Positions 47,437-55,457 of a DNA stretch of 64,000 nt are shown here, one piece after another. The notes beneath the pieces were generated by a model that was not told where the DNA came from, searched no databases, and worked only from the letters and a program-made list of their open reading frames with translations. The position numbers and the translations under genes were made by a program. This DNA comes from Enterocloster alcoholdehydrogenati (GTDB lineage Bacteria > Bacillota > Clostridia > Lachnospirales > Lachnospiraceae), in the NCBI RefSeq assembly GCF_013282095.1, contig NZ_BLTJ01000001.1:450501-514500 (forward strand), given 5' to 3'. Positions within the stretch are counted from its first letter, which is position 1. Every line of letters starts with the position of its first letter.

Positions 47437-48318
47437 CTAGCACAGGGCCTTTGCAAGCCGTATAAATTCTTCCATCTCCGGCGTTTTCCACTTATTCTTA
47501 TGATAGAAGATCTGTCGGTGCATCTGAAGCTTGAATGCGGGGACGTTGAGAACGGTCAGTTTCTTTTCCTCAATGCTTTTGTGCACTGCAAAATAGGGAA
47601 GATAGGTGATCCCCCTGTTTTCCCGCACCATCTGTATGATGAACTCTGTGTTGCTGATCTCTAAAAAAGGAGTCAGCGACCTTCCCTTTGATTCCAGAAA
47701 CTGATCCAGCTCTCTTCGGTAATTCTCGTCCCGCTCCGTCAGAAGAAACGGTTCTTCCAAAAGCTCATCCAGAGAGATCTCCTTTCGGTCTGCCAGGTGA
47801 AACCGGGGCGAGGCCACAAACATAACCGGCTCCGGCACCTCCATCACCTTCTCCCATCGGTCGCTGTAGCGGGAACGGTCTAAAAGATAAATCAGATCCA
47901 GCTGATTATGCTCCATCTTATTGATCAGTTCTCCCGGAGAATCGGTGGTGATCCGAATGGGAACATCGGGATGATGCTCTCTGAAATACTGCAGGATAGG
48001 CGGAAATTTTGAAAAGCAGATGGAGGTTAAGGTTCCTATATGAAGAGGACTCTTTAAGCCATCCTCTTCTTTCTTCAGATCCCTGGCAATCTGTACCTGC
48101 TTTAAAATTTCATCCGCACATACGGAGAAACGCCTGCCCTGGGAGGTAAGCGCCACCCTCTTCCCCATGCGGTCAAACAGTTTAAATCCCAGTTCTTCCT
48201 CCAAAAGACGGATCTGCACCGTAATAGCGGACTGGGAATAACCCAGCACCTGGGCCGCCTTTGAAAAGCTTCCCAGCTGGGTAACGGTCACAAAGGACTG
48301 TATCTGCCGTACCTCCAT
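47437..48318 (-). CDS. LysR-family transcriptional regulator (CysL/YwfK-like)
   Basis: 293 residues. Helix-turn-helix in LGSFSKAAQVLGYSQSAITVQIRLLEEELG, then a co-inducer domain (LHIGTLTSICFSKFPPILQYF onwards). Divergent from the serine transporter operon and presumably its regulator, with a T-N11-A operator between. AAAGGAGG precedes the ATG. Confidence 0.92.
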   Translation of the reverse strand: MEVRQIQSFVTVTQLGSFSKAAQVLGYSQSAITVQIRLLEEELGFKLFDRMGKRVALTSQGRRFSVCADEILKQVQIARDLKKEEDGLKSPLHIGTLTSICFSKFPPILQYFREHHPDVPIRITTDSPGELINKMEHNQLDLIYLLDRSRYSDRWEKVMEVPEPVMFVASPRFHLADRKEISLDELLEEPFLLTERDENYRRELDQFLESKGRSLTPFLEISNTEFIIQMVRENRGITYLPYFAVHKSIEEKKLTVLNVPAFKLQMHRQIFYHKNKWKTPEMEEFIRLAKALC

Positions 48319-48358
48319 GATTCCTCCTTTCCTGCTCTTTCAATCTGCAGTGTTGTTA

Positions 48359-48423
48359 TGAATTATATTCAACCTATATATATATTCCCTGAATTTGTCT
48401 CATTTCATTGTACATGATATACT
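48359..48423 (+). promoter_or_regulatory. Serine operon promoter with LysR T-N11-A box
   Basis: Palindrome TGAATTATATTCA (48359-48371) fits the LysR T-N11-A rule. Downstream, TTGTCT (48395-48400), 17-base spacer and TATACT (48418-48423) form the rightward promoter. Leader of about 130 bases before the transporter. Confidence 0.6.
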
Positions 48424-48562
48424 AAGTGTACAGAGACGTCAAGCGCAAAAACGGTCCGTTTACGCACTGTACCCCGAAAAACCGGGGATCAATAGCAGGG
48501 CGCTCCCGGAATCAAGGCGCGCATAGGGTTCCGCGGGCACACCGTATATTTTGGAGGAGAAA

Positions 48563-49777
48563 ATGGAAAAGAAAACGTTCAAACTGGGGCTTGTTCCGAA
48601 ACTGATCATTGCAATCATCGTTGGTATTCTCATCGGCCAGTTCATGCCTGAGGGCATCTGCCGCGCTGTTGTGACCGCATCCGGCCTGTTCAGCACCTTT
48701 TTAAAATTTGTCATCCCTCTGATGATCGTAGCCTATGTAACCATGGGAATCGCAGACCTCTCTCAGGGCGCGGGAAAGCTGCTCCTTATCACCGTCTGCA
48801 TCGCTTACGGCTCTACGCTGATCGCAGGCTCTGCCTCCTATCTGGTGGCGGCGAATCTGTTTCCCCACTTTATGAGCGCCGGCGCGCTGGAACAGATCGC
48901 GGAAACTGCGGACAAATCCCTTCCCAGCTTTTTCAGTATGCAGATCATCCCTCTGCTGGATACCTTATCTGCCGTTGTACTGGCTTTTATCCTGGGGTTA
49001 TGCCTGTCAACCATGAGAGGGGAGGAGATCGGCGACAGCCTTTATAACGTGATGAAGGATTTCTCCGGCATCATTGACAAGGTGCTCCACAATGTGATCA
49101 TCCCTCTGCTGCCTTTATATATCTGCGGTACATTCGTAGATATGACCTACTCCGGCAAGACCTTTGTCATTCTGGGTATTTTATGGAAGGTGTTCCTGGT
49201 AGTGATCCTGATGCACCTGATCTGCATCCTGCTCCAGTTCATGCTGGCAGGGACCGTCAGCAAAAAGAATCCGTTTGCCCTGATCAAAAATCAGCTGCCC
49301 GGTTATACTACTGCTCTGGGCACCCAGTCATCCGCAGCTACCATCCCGGTTAATTTAAAATGCGCAGAAGCCGACGGCGTATGTGAGCAAATCCGCAATT
49401 TCGTTGTTCCCTTATGCGCCAACATCCATATGGCCGGCTCTATGATCACCATCACAGCCTGCGCCACTGCGGTTTGTCTGATGAACCAGCTGCCCATCAG
49501 CCTGGCAACCGTGATTCCCTTTATCATGACTCTGGGTATCGCCATGGTGGCATCCCCCGGCGCTCCCGGAGGTTCTATCATGACCGCTCTTCCCTTCCTG
49601 TACATGGTCTTTGGCGCTACTGCCGGCGATCCCAACGGCCCTATCTGCGCCATCATGGTAGCGCTTTATATTACACAGGATTCCTTCGGGACTGCCTGCA
49701 ATGTTTCCGGCGACAATGCCATCGGTGTGATCGTAGATTCGATCTACCACAAATTTATTGCCGTACCGGAAAAATAG
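48563..49777 (+). CDS. Dicarboxylate/amino acid:cation symporter (probable serine/threonine uptake)
   Basis: 404 residues, DAACS (GltP/SstT) family with eight membrane helices and two re-entrant loops. Helix 7-8 ligand region: LGTQSSAATIPVNLKCAE (serine-rich hairpin 1), MAGSMITITACATAVCL, and ASPGAPGGSIMTALPFL in hairpin 2. Operon with both serine dehydratase subunits, 14 bases before the next gene, makes L-serine or L-threonine the likely substrate. Start at 48563 follows TTGGAGGAG. Confidence 0.88.
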   Translation: MEKKTFKLGLVPKLIIAIIVGILIGQFMPEGICRAVVTASGLFSTFLKFVIPLMIVAYVTMGIADLSQGAGKLLLITVCIAYGSTLIAGSASYLVAANLFPHFMSAGALEQIAETADKSLPSFFSMQIIPLLDTLSAVVLAFILGLCLSTMRGEEIGDSLYNVMKDFSGIIDKVLHNVIIPLLPLYICGTFVDMTYSGKTFVILGILWKVFLVVILMHLICILLQFMLAGTVSKKNPFALIKNQLPGYTTALGTQSSAATIPVNLKCAEADGVCEQIRNFVVPLCANIHMAGSMITITACATAVCLMNQLPISLATVIPFIMTLGIAMVASPGAPGGSIMTALPFLYMVFGATAGDPNGPICAIMVALYITQDSFGTACNVSGDNAIGVIVDSIYHKFIAVPEK

Positions 49778-49791
49778 AAAGGACATAATTT

Positions 49792-50460
49792 ATGGCATTT
49801 ATCAGTGTTTTTGATGTAATCGGCCCCAATATGATCGGCCCCTCCAGCTCCCATACCGCGGGAGCGGACTCTCTGGCCTTTTTGGCCCAGAAGATGATAA
49901 GCGGCCCCTTAAAGAAGGCCGAATTTATTCTCTACGGCTCCTTCGCAAAAACCTACCGGGGCCACGGTACCGACCGGGCGCTTTTAGGAGGCATCATGGG
50001 CTTTGCCACTGATGACCGGCGGATCCCCGACTCCTTCTCCATCGCAGAAAAACGGGGGCTGGAATATCATTTTACCGCAAATGAAACGGAAGAGGTCGAT
50101 CACCCCAACACCGTAGATATCATTATGACCAATGAGGAGGGACAGACTCTGACCGTCCGCGGAGAATCCCTGGGAGGCGGAAAAATTCGTATCAGCCGCA
50201 TCAACCAGGTAGCCGTGGATTTTACCGGGGAATACAGCACTGCCATTGTGATCCATAAGGATACGCCGGGTGTAGTAGCTCATATCACCCGCTGTCTGGC
50301 CGAGGATAACATCAACATTGCTTTTATGAAGCTGTTCCGGGAAGAAAAGGGACAGACCGCCTATTCCATCGTAGAGTCAGACGACGACCTGCCGGATTCC
50401 CTATGCGGCCGGATCCTTCAAAATCCCTCTGTGCGGGATGTTATGCTGGTCCATCTGTAA
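49792..50460 (+). CDS. sdaAB: L-serine dehydratase, iron-sulfur-dependent, beta subunit
   Basis: 222 residues. N-terminal part begins with GPNMIGPSSSHTAGADSLAFLAQK, and a C-terminal ACT domain (about 150-222, GVVAHITRCLAEDNINIAFMK) probably senses serine. Works with the alpha subunit to deaminate L-serine to pyruvate and ammonia. AGAAAGGA precedes the ATG. Confidence 0.96.
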   Translation: MAFISVFDVIGPNMIGPSSSHTAGADSLAFLAQKMISGPLKKAEFILYGSFAKTYRGHGTDRALLGGIMGFATDDRRIPDSFSIAEKRGLEYHFTANETEEVDHPNTVDIIMTNEEGQTLTVRGESLGGGKIRISRINQVAVDFTGEYSTAIVIHKDTPGVVAHITRCLAEDNINIAFMKLFREEKGQTAYSIVESDDDLPDSLCGRILQNPSVRDVMLVHL

Positions 50461-50508
50461 ATGGCGTATGGGCCGCCGTTTTATCTGCAAAAGGAGAAAA
50501 ATATCATC

Positions 50509-51396
50509 ATGAATACTGATTTTAAAAGTGGAAAAGAACTGTTGGAACTTTGTGAGAAAGAAGGCCTATCCATTTCTCAGGCCATGCTCCGGCGGGAGAA
50601 GGATCAGACTGGAGCGTCTGAAGCGGAGATCCTGTCCCGAATGGAGACTGCCTGGAATATCATGAAGGAATCTGCCGTCAACCCGATCACCTCTCCCGGA
50701 AAATCCATCGGAGGGCTGATCGGAGGGGAAGCCCGTCTTTTAAACGGGTTATGGGCTTCTAAAAAAAATATCTGCGGCAACGCTATCAGCCGCGGCATCA
50801 CCTACGCCATGGCTGTACTGGAGGTCAATACCTCCATGGGACTCATCGTGGCGGCGCCCACAGCCGGCTCCTCCGGGATCGTCCCCGGCGTACTGCTGGC
50901 CTTAAAAGAGGAGCATACTCTGAATGACCATGAGGCCGTATCCGCCCTTTTTAATGCCGGAGCCGTAGGCTATCTGGCAATGCGCAACGCTACGGTAGCC
51001 GGGGCTGTGGGCGGCTGTCAGGCTGAGGTGGGCGTTGCCTCTGCCATGGCTGCCTCAGCTGCGGTGGAACTCCTTGGCGGAACCCCCGTTCAGTGTCTCT
51101 ACGCCGCCAGCACTGTGCTTATGAATATGCTTGGACTGGTGTGCGACCCTGTGGGCGGCCTGGTGGAATATCCTTGCCAAATGCGCAATGCCTCCGGGGT
51201 GGCTAATGCCATGATCGCAGCAGAACTGGCTTTGGCCGGTATCCGGCAGCTGATCCCCTTTGATGAGATGCTGGACGCCATGTACACCGTAGGAAAAAAG
51301 CTGCCCGGTGAACTGCGTGAAACTGCCATGGGCGGCTGCGCCGTCACCCCTACAGGCTGCAAGTACCATACAGGCTGCGGAGATTGCTGCTCCTGA
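50509..51396 (+). CDS. sdaAA: L-serine dehydratase, iron-sulfur-dependent, alpha subunit
   Basis: 295 residues. Conserved TAGSSGIVPGVLLAL, GGCQAEVG and C-terminal cysteines (GGCAVTPTGCKYHTGCGDC) that bind the catalytic [4Fe-4S] cluster. The start at 50509 follows AAAAGGAG; the open frame reaches back to the sdaAB stop. Last gene of the operon. Confidence 0.97.
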   Translation: MNTDFKSGKELLELCEKEGLSISQAMLRREKDQTGASEAEILSRMETAWNIMKESAVNPITSPGKSIGGLIGGEARLLNGLWASKKNICGNAISRGITYAMAVLEVNTSMGLIVAAPTAGSSGIVPGVLLALKEEHTLNDHEAVSALFNAGAVGYLAMRNATVAGAVGGCQAEVGVASAMAASAAVELLGGTPVQCLYAASTVLMNMLGLVCDPVGGLVEYPCQMRNASGVANAMIAAELALAGIRQLIPFDEMLDAMYTVGKKLPGELRETAMGGCAVTPTGCKYHTGCGDCCS

Positions 51397-51398
51397 AA

Positions 51399-51447
51399 CA
51401 AAAAAATACGTCCTGCAGAGGTTTTCTCTGACGGACGTATTTTTTTG
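51399..51447 (+). terminator. Rho-independent terminator of the serine operon
   Basis: AAAAAAATACGTCC pairs with GGACGTATTTTTTT around an inner AGAG/CTCT hairpin; a T run ends it. The A-rich arm would also serve the opposite strand. Confidence 0.9.
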
Positions 51448-51544
51448 TTATACGAAATGGATGATACCATCCGCAGACGGGGGAACACACGGTTCTGCAC
51501 CTTAAATGAGGGAACACCGGTGTTCCAGACTGCCGTTTTCTCTC

Positions 51545-52795
51545 TTAAAGGCTGATATTCCAGTCTACCCGGAAGGGGCTGGCTGAACTCTCTGTCAGGC
51601 TCTTTACCATCTGTGCCCTCTCTGCCGCGCTGCTGGAAGGATCTTCCAGATCCTCCTCACTCCAGTAGGAATATCCGTAAAGGTAGCTCTGGTTAAATTC
51701 CTCCCAGGAGGAGAATGTGGTCTGAGCCAGTTTTGCCACTTCAGTTGCCTGGCTGACTGCTTCATCATAGGTTAAAAAACCTGCCGCATAGCCCATTTCC
51801 AGAACGGAAACGGCTCTGCTTAAATCCCAGCCCATAAGCGCCCGGTCTCCAAAAGCCGCTCTGGCGTCATAAACCGCCAGCATATAGATCTTTTCTTTAT
51901 CTGAAACACCGTTGCTTTCAAGGCTGCTGATAAATGCGTCCCTTGACTCGGAGGGATCTGAGCCGTACCGCTCCAGCACTGACAACGCGTCTGCATTGTG
52001 TCCCTTATCGCCGCAAAGCCCGCTGACAGTTTCAAGAAGGGATGCCTTATTCGATATGGACCAGCTGCTCAGAAGATTGGCGGCCGCCTGTCTCTCAATG
52101 GAGGTTAAATCCGTTGATTTAACGCCCTCCATATCCTCCATGGTCTTTTTCAGTTCTAACATATTGCTGTTGTTTACTTTATCAAGCACAGCGGTCATAC
52201 CATAGATAAAATCCATTCCTGTGGTTTCCCTGGTTCCGACCTCCCCCGGCTGGATGGACATCACCTTTTTCACAGAAGCAATCTCGCCTCTTCCTCCAAA
52301 GGCAACGCCTCCATAATAGGAATTTTCATTTTCCATATAAAGTCCGTAAACCTTTGCCTTGCTTCCGGAGATCTCTGCCGTTCCCTCAGCAGAGATACAC
52401 TGATCCATTCCCTCTCTGCTCTCTGAGTTGTCCTTATCCCAGGTCAGCTTAAGGCCCGGAATATTTTTTTCGATGTAGGAATTAACGGATTCCTTATAGC
52501 CGTTCAGATCCGCTGCCGCTTCCTGTCCCGGGATCGCATTTTCCTTTCCGCCTCCAAACACGACCACCTGAAGATTTTTGTCATCGCCTCCGTCCAGCAT
52601 CATCAGTGCAGAATTGGTCTGAAACCTCATATCTGTCTGTTCCATCCCCTCCGGCAGCACTGCCCGGAATATATCGTTATCCGAAACATATTCCTGGGTC
52701 TTAAACGCGCCTGATGCTCCCTGACAGCCCCCTAAAACCAGGGCCGTTCCAAGAACGGCTGCTCCAATAGCCCCTTTGATCCGACCTTTTTTCAT
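51545..52795 (-). CDS. DUF1266 lipoprotein
   Basis: 416 residues. Lipobox LVLGGC (lipid cysteine near residue 24); a beta-rich N-terminal domain (about 35-190) resembling PsbP/DUF-type exported folds but not recognised; a C-terminal DUF1266 domain (about 240-416) with LSSWSISNKASLLE, GWDLSRAVSVLEMGYAAGF and SWEEFNQSYLYGYSYWSEE, ending FRVDWNISL, close to the ending of the wall protein at 11666. It lies directly downstream of, and in line with, the split kinase and LytTR regulator genes and has its own promoter with LytTR-like repeats. Role unknown. Confidence 0.82.
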   Translation of the reverse strand: MKKGRIKGAIGAAVLGTALVLGGCQGASGAFKTQEYVSDNDIFRAVLPEGMEQTDMRFQTNSALMMLDGGDDKNLQVVVFGGGKENAIPGQEAAADLNGYKESVNSYIEKNIPGLKLTWDKDNSESREGMDQCISAEGTAEISGSKAKVYGLYMENENSYYGGVAFGGRGEIASVKKVMSIQPGEVGTRETTGMDFIYGMTAVLDKVNNSNMLELKKTMEDMEGVKSTDLTSIERQAAANLLSSWSISNKASLLETVSGLCGDKGHNADALSVLERYGSDPSESRDAFISSLESNGVSDKEKIYMLAVYDARAAFGDRALMGWDLSRAVSVLEMGYAAGFLTYDEAVSQATEVAKLAQTTFSSWEEFNQSYLYGYSYWSEEDLEDPSSSAAERAQMVKSLTESSASPFRVDWNISL

Positions 52796-52830
52796 ATCTT
52801 TTGTCCTCCTGATTGTGATATGAGCATTTT

Positions 52831-52893
52831 AATATAGGCCGTCTCCTGTGCGCAACGGTTTTAACACGAACCGTAATTTTTCGTCACGAACCG
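52831..52893 (-). promoter_or_regulatory. DUF1266 lipoprotein promoter with paired LytTR-like boxes
   Basis: Leftward -10 TATATT (52836-52831) with a poor -35 (ACCGTT). Directly upstream are two identical CGGTTCGTG copies starting 20 bp apart (52893-52885 and 52873-52865). They resemble the direct-repeat sites of AgrA/VirR-type LytTR regulators (core GTT, about two helical turns apart). The distal copy overlaps the stop codon of the kinase gene at 52884. The regulator at 54519 is the likely ligand. Confidence 0.6.
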
Positions 52894-53645
52894 GGTTGGG
52901 GAAACCGCAGCAGAAGCACCTGTTCCAACACCCAGTCTCCATCCCTGCAGACCAGTCTTTTATCCATCACTCCCTGGAAGCGGCGAAGAATCCGCTCAAT
53001 GCTTCTCATCCCAAAGCCATGTCTGCTTTTATCCTTTTTGTCCGTGCAGAAGCCGGGATTTAACCGGATTCGTTCCTCCTCTACCGTATTTTCAAGCGAT
53101 ATCTTTAAATATCCCCTGAAATTCCATACATTTAGGAGAACTTCCCTCCTGCCGCCTGACTTTAAAGCTCCTTCAATGGCGTTATCCAGAAGATTACACA
53201 AAAGCACTCCCATATCCCCTTCGGGAAATGCACCTACCGCTCCCGCAATGTGAAACCGGAAGATAACCTGCTCCTTGGCTGCCATACGGACAGCCCGGCT
53301 GACCGCTCCGTTGACGCCGCAGTTTTTCGTGCGGCTTTCCACATACGGCATCTGTTCAAACTGCCCGTCCAGCCGTTGAATTGCCCGTATGGCATCCTCC
53401 TTTTTTCCAAAAAGCAGCAGCTGTTCCAGGCTTTTTAATTCCTCCCCCAGTTCCAGCTTCAGCTGTTTTTCATGTGTGTTTAAATCCTCTATTTCTTTCC
53501 TGTCTTTTTCTTCGCTTTCCTGTTCCAGGCGGATGCAGGCTCCTTTCCATATCCTTTCCTGCAGGCTGTGCCACCGAAACAATAAAAACAGCAGCACAGT
53601 AAACAGAAACAGAATCACTCCATACATTCCTGCTGCCGCGTTCAT
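52884..53645 (-). CDS. GHKL ATPase protein lacking the phospho-histidine (half of a split AgrC-like kinase)
   Basis: 253 residues. One N-terminal membrane helix (about 6-25), a charged coiled coil, a degenerate dimerisation helix pair (LELGEELKSLEQLLLFGKKE) in which the RHD histidine of AgrC-type kinases is absent, and a complete GHKL ATPase with N box LLCNLLDNAIEGA and G box RHGFGMRSIERI. It can probably bind ATP but cannot phosphorylate itself in the usual place. Its start overlaps the stop of the sensor gene as ATGA, so the two proteins should be made together, most simply to form one heteromeric kinase. Confidence 0.85.
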   Translation of the reverse strand: MNAAAGMYGVILFLFTVLLFLLFRWHSLQERIWKGACIRLEQESEEKDRKEIEDLNTHEKQLKLELGEELKSLEQLLLFGKKEDAIRAIQRLDGQFEQMPYVESRTKNCGVNGAVSRAVRMAAKEQVIFRFHIAGAVGAFPEGDMGVLLCNLLDNAIEGALKSGGRREVLLNVWNFRGYLKISLENTVEEERIRLNPGFCTDKKDKSRHGFGMRSIERILRRFQGVMDKRLVCRDGDWVLEQVLLLRFPQPGS

Positions 53646-54517
53646 GCCTGCTTCCTCTTTCCTGACTCTAGTTTTTCTGCCAGCCGCTTCACATAATCGG
53701 CTGCCTCCTTCTGCCTCCCCTGCTCTGTCATTGCGTACACCGTAGCCATATGACCTTTCATATCATGCCGAAGCATACGCAGCTCTGTATTTACCTGATC
53801 GGCAGCGCAGACATATTCTTTTCGTTTTTCCGTCAGCCGCTGAAAGCAGCCTTCTTCCCACTCTCTTTTCCGCTTTTCTCCCAGTTCGATTCGATACCAG
53901 ACGGCTCCGGCCCCCAGCAAAACCGCGCTTAGGATATAAAACAGACGGTTCATGGCAAACGGCTCCTCAGTCAGTTCTCTCATGACCAGAAATAATCCTG
54001 TAAAAATCAGTCCTATGCCTGCTATCATAATAAGGCTGAGCCCCCGGCCAATCTCTATCTCCCGTTCCTTTACCGTTCTCCATTTTCTTGTGCCAAAACA
54101 CATGAAAATGGCGGCTGCCAGTCTGAGAAGAGCAGCTAGGGCCAGTATTTCTCTGCGTATGCTGCCTCCAGGCATCCATGCCAGACTTTCATTTCCCAGC
54201 CACTGACTTAAAAGGATCAGGCCAGGTGAAATAAGATGAAGAACACCGATCCACAAAACACTGAAGAACAGAATTTCATGCATCCTTACCCGTAAAGCGG
54301 CCATACCATAAAGAACCATCACTCCCACATAGCAGAGGCTGGCTGTTCCCTCATATACAAAATACCGGTTTAATACAGACAGGACCAAAAAGTATACCGC
54401 CGTCCCGGCTATCCACTGCAGATAAGCAGCCAGACCGCAAAAGCGGCTCTCAAAACAGCTGCGCTCCAGAGAAATTGCAAGAACACTGCTGTATAAATTC
54501 ATCCATATTTCTTCCAT
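53642..54517 (-). CDS. Membrane sensor with phospho-histidine but no ATPase (other half of the split kinase)
   Basis: About 291 residues. Six predicted membrane helices (about 30-215, e.g. LFFSVLWIGVLHLISPGLILL), then the dimerisation/phospho-acceptor segment with histidine in LRHDMKGHMATVYAMTEQG, and the chain stops about 40 residues later at KLESGKRKQA, where an AgrC-type kinase would enter its ATPase domain. Start is uncertain: 54517 has GGAAGAT upstream and follows the regulator stop by one base, while 54529 overlaps it by 11. Between the LytTR regulator and the GHKL protein. No AgrB or AgrD peptide gene is nearby, so the signal is unknown. Confidence 0.8.
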   Translation of the reverse strand: MEEIWMNLYSSVLAISLERSCFESRFCGLAAYLQWIAGTAVYFLVLSVLNRYFVYEGTASLCYVGVMVLYGMAALRVRMHEILFFSVLWIGVLHLISPGLILLSQWLGNESLAWMPGGSIRREILALAALLRLAAAIFMCFGTRKWRTVKEREIEIGRGLSLIMIAGIGLIFTGLFLVMRELTEEPFAMNRLFYILSAVLLGAGAVWYRIELGEKRKREWEEGCFQRLTEKRKEYVCAADQVNTELRMLRHDMKGHMATVYAMTEQGRQKEAADYVKRLAEKLESGKRKQA

Positions 54518-54518
54518 A

Positions 54519-55232
54519 TCATCTTCCATTCACAGTCAAAAAATGTTCTCTTACCCTGGCTTTTCTGTCACGCCCCATAGGAAGGGAGGTATAATCTACC
54601 AATGTAACCGTGTCCTTATTGATGGAAAATACCGCGGCCATATTCACAAGAAAATTCCTGTGGATCCGAAAGAAGCCGTGGGGTGTCAGCTCTTTTTCAA
54701 AATGCCCCAGGCTTCCATATATATCAAATCGATCCGACCAGGTATTCACATCGATCCAGTGTCCTCTTCCCTCCAGATACAGGATCTCCCGGATCTTCAC
54801 GCTGCGGAAGGAACGTCCTTCCCGGAACGAAAAGGTCAGTTCCCTGGCCTCCATCTTTCCGGCAAACTTGCGCAGAGCGCGTCCCAGTTCCTCTAACCGC
54901 TCCTTGCACAGAAACCACAGAGGCTCAAACTCATAGGAATCAAACACCATACTCTCATGAGCTGAAACAAAAATAAGATATGGAAGTTCCCTGCGTTCCT
55001 TATAAAAGCAGATCTGTCTGGCAGCATCAAAGCCATTCATGGAATCCATCTCAATGTCCATAAAGATCAGATCATACTCCCTCTTTTTCACCGCCTGACA
55101 GCACGTTTCCCCATCCTCAAAGCATTCAATCTGCGCCTTTACTCCCATCGCTGCAAATGCATCCTGTATCCTTCCAGAAAAACATCTGGCAAATTCAATG
55201 TCATCATCACAAACTGCAACCTGATATGTCAT
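54519..55232 (-). CDS. LytTR-family response regulator (AgrA/VirR-like)
   Basis: 237 residues. Receiver with CDDDIEF acidic pocket and phospho-acceptor aspartate in YDLIFMDIEMDSMNG (about residue 57); C-terminal LytTR DNA-binding domain (about 130-235) with REILYLEGRGHWIDV and FFRIHRNFLVNM. The receiver's last part is atypical: the usual KP dipeptide is not seen (FEPLWFLCK). First gene of the three-gene run with the split kinase. Likely binds the CGGTTCGTG repeats before the DUF1266 lipoprotein. Confidence 0.92.
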   Translation of the reverse strand: MTYQVAVCDDDIEFARCFSGRIQDAFAAMGVKAQIECFEDGETCCQAVKKREYDLIFMDIEMDSMNGFDAARQICFYKERRELPYLIFVSAHESMVFDSYEFEPLWFLCKERLEELGRALRKFAGKMEARELTFSFREGRSFRSVKIREILYLEGRGHWIDVNTWSDRFDIYGSLGHFEKELTPHGFFRIHRNFLVNMAAVFSINKDTVTLVDYTSLPMGRDRKARVREHFLTVNGR

Positions 55233-55373
55233 ACTGAATCACCTTTTGTCTGTTATAGTCAGAGCCATTATATCACAGAAATCCCATGCTGTAAGCCCAT
55301 TGTTATAACCATTTAAACTTTCTTTATCTCTTCTGTGAAAATATCCCAACCTGTGGTAAAATAAAGGGGGCAG

Positions 55374-55435
55374 AGCCGGAGCTTATCCGGCTGGGCTTTG
55401 CATAAAAAACCGCCGGTTTCTTTCTTCAGCGGCGG
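55374..55435 (+). promoter_or_regulatory. Two hairpins in the citXG leader
   Basis: AGCCGGA/TCCGGCT (55374-55392) and CCGCCG/CGGCGG (55410-55435) lie between a possible -10 (TAAAAT, about 55357) and the ribosome site GGAGG at 55441. The second hairpin ends five bases before GGAGG and could limit translation. Confidence 0.4.
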
Positions 55436-55457
55436 ATAATGGAGGTACATCATACAT

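Noticed and set aside
52884..54529. Split kinase explained as one gene broken by a frameshift
   Set aside because: The second protein has its own membrane helix and its own degenerate dimerisation segment before the ATPase, and an ATGA start overlap, so simple joining would duplicate parts rather than restore one kinase.
51545..55232. Search for an AgrB/AgrD peptide pair near the LytTR genes
   Set aside because: No small peptide gene or AgrB-like protease was found in or beside the cluster.
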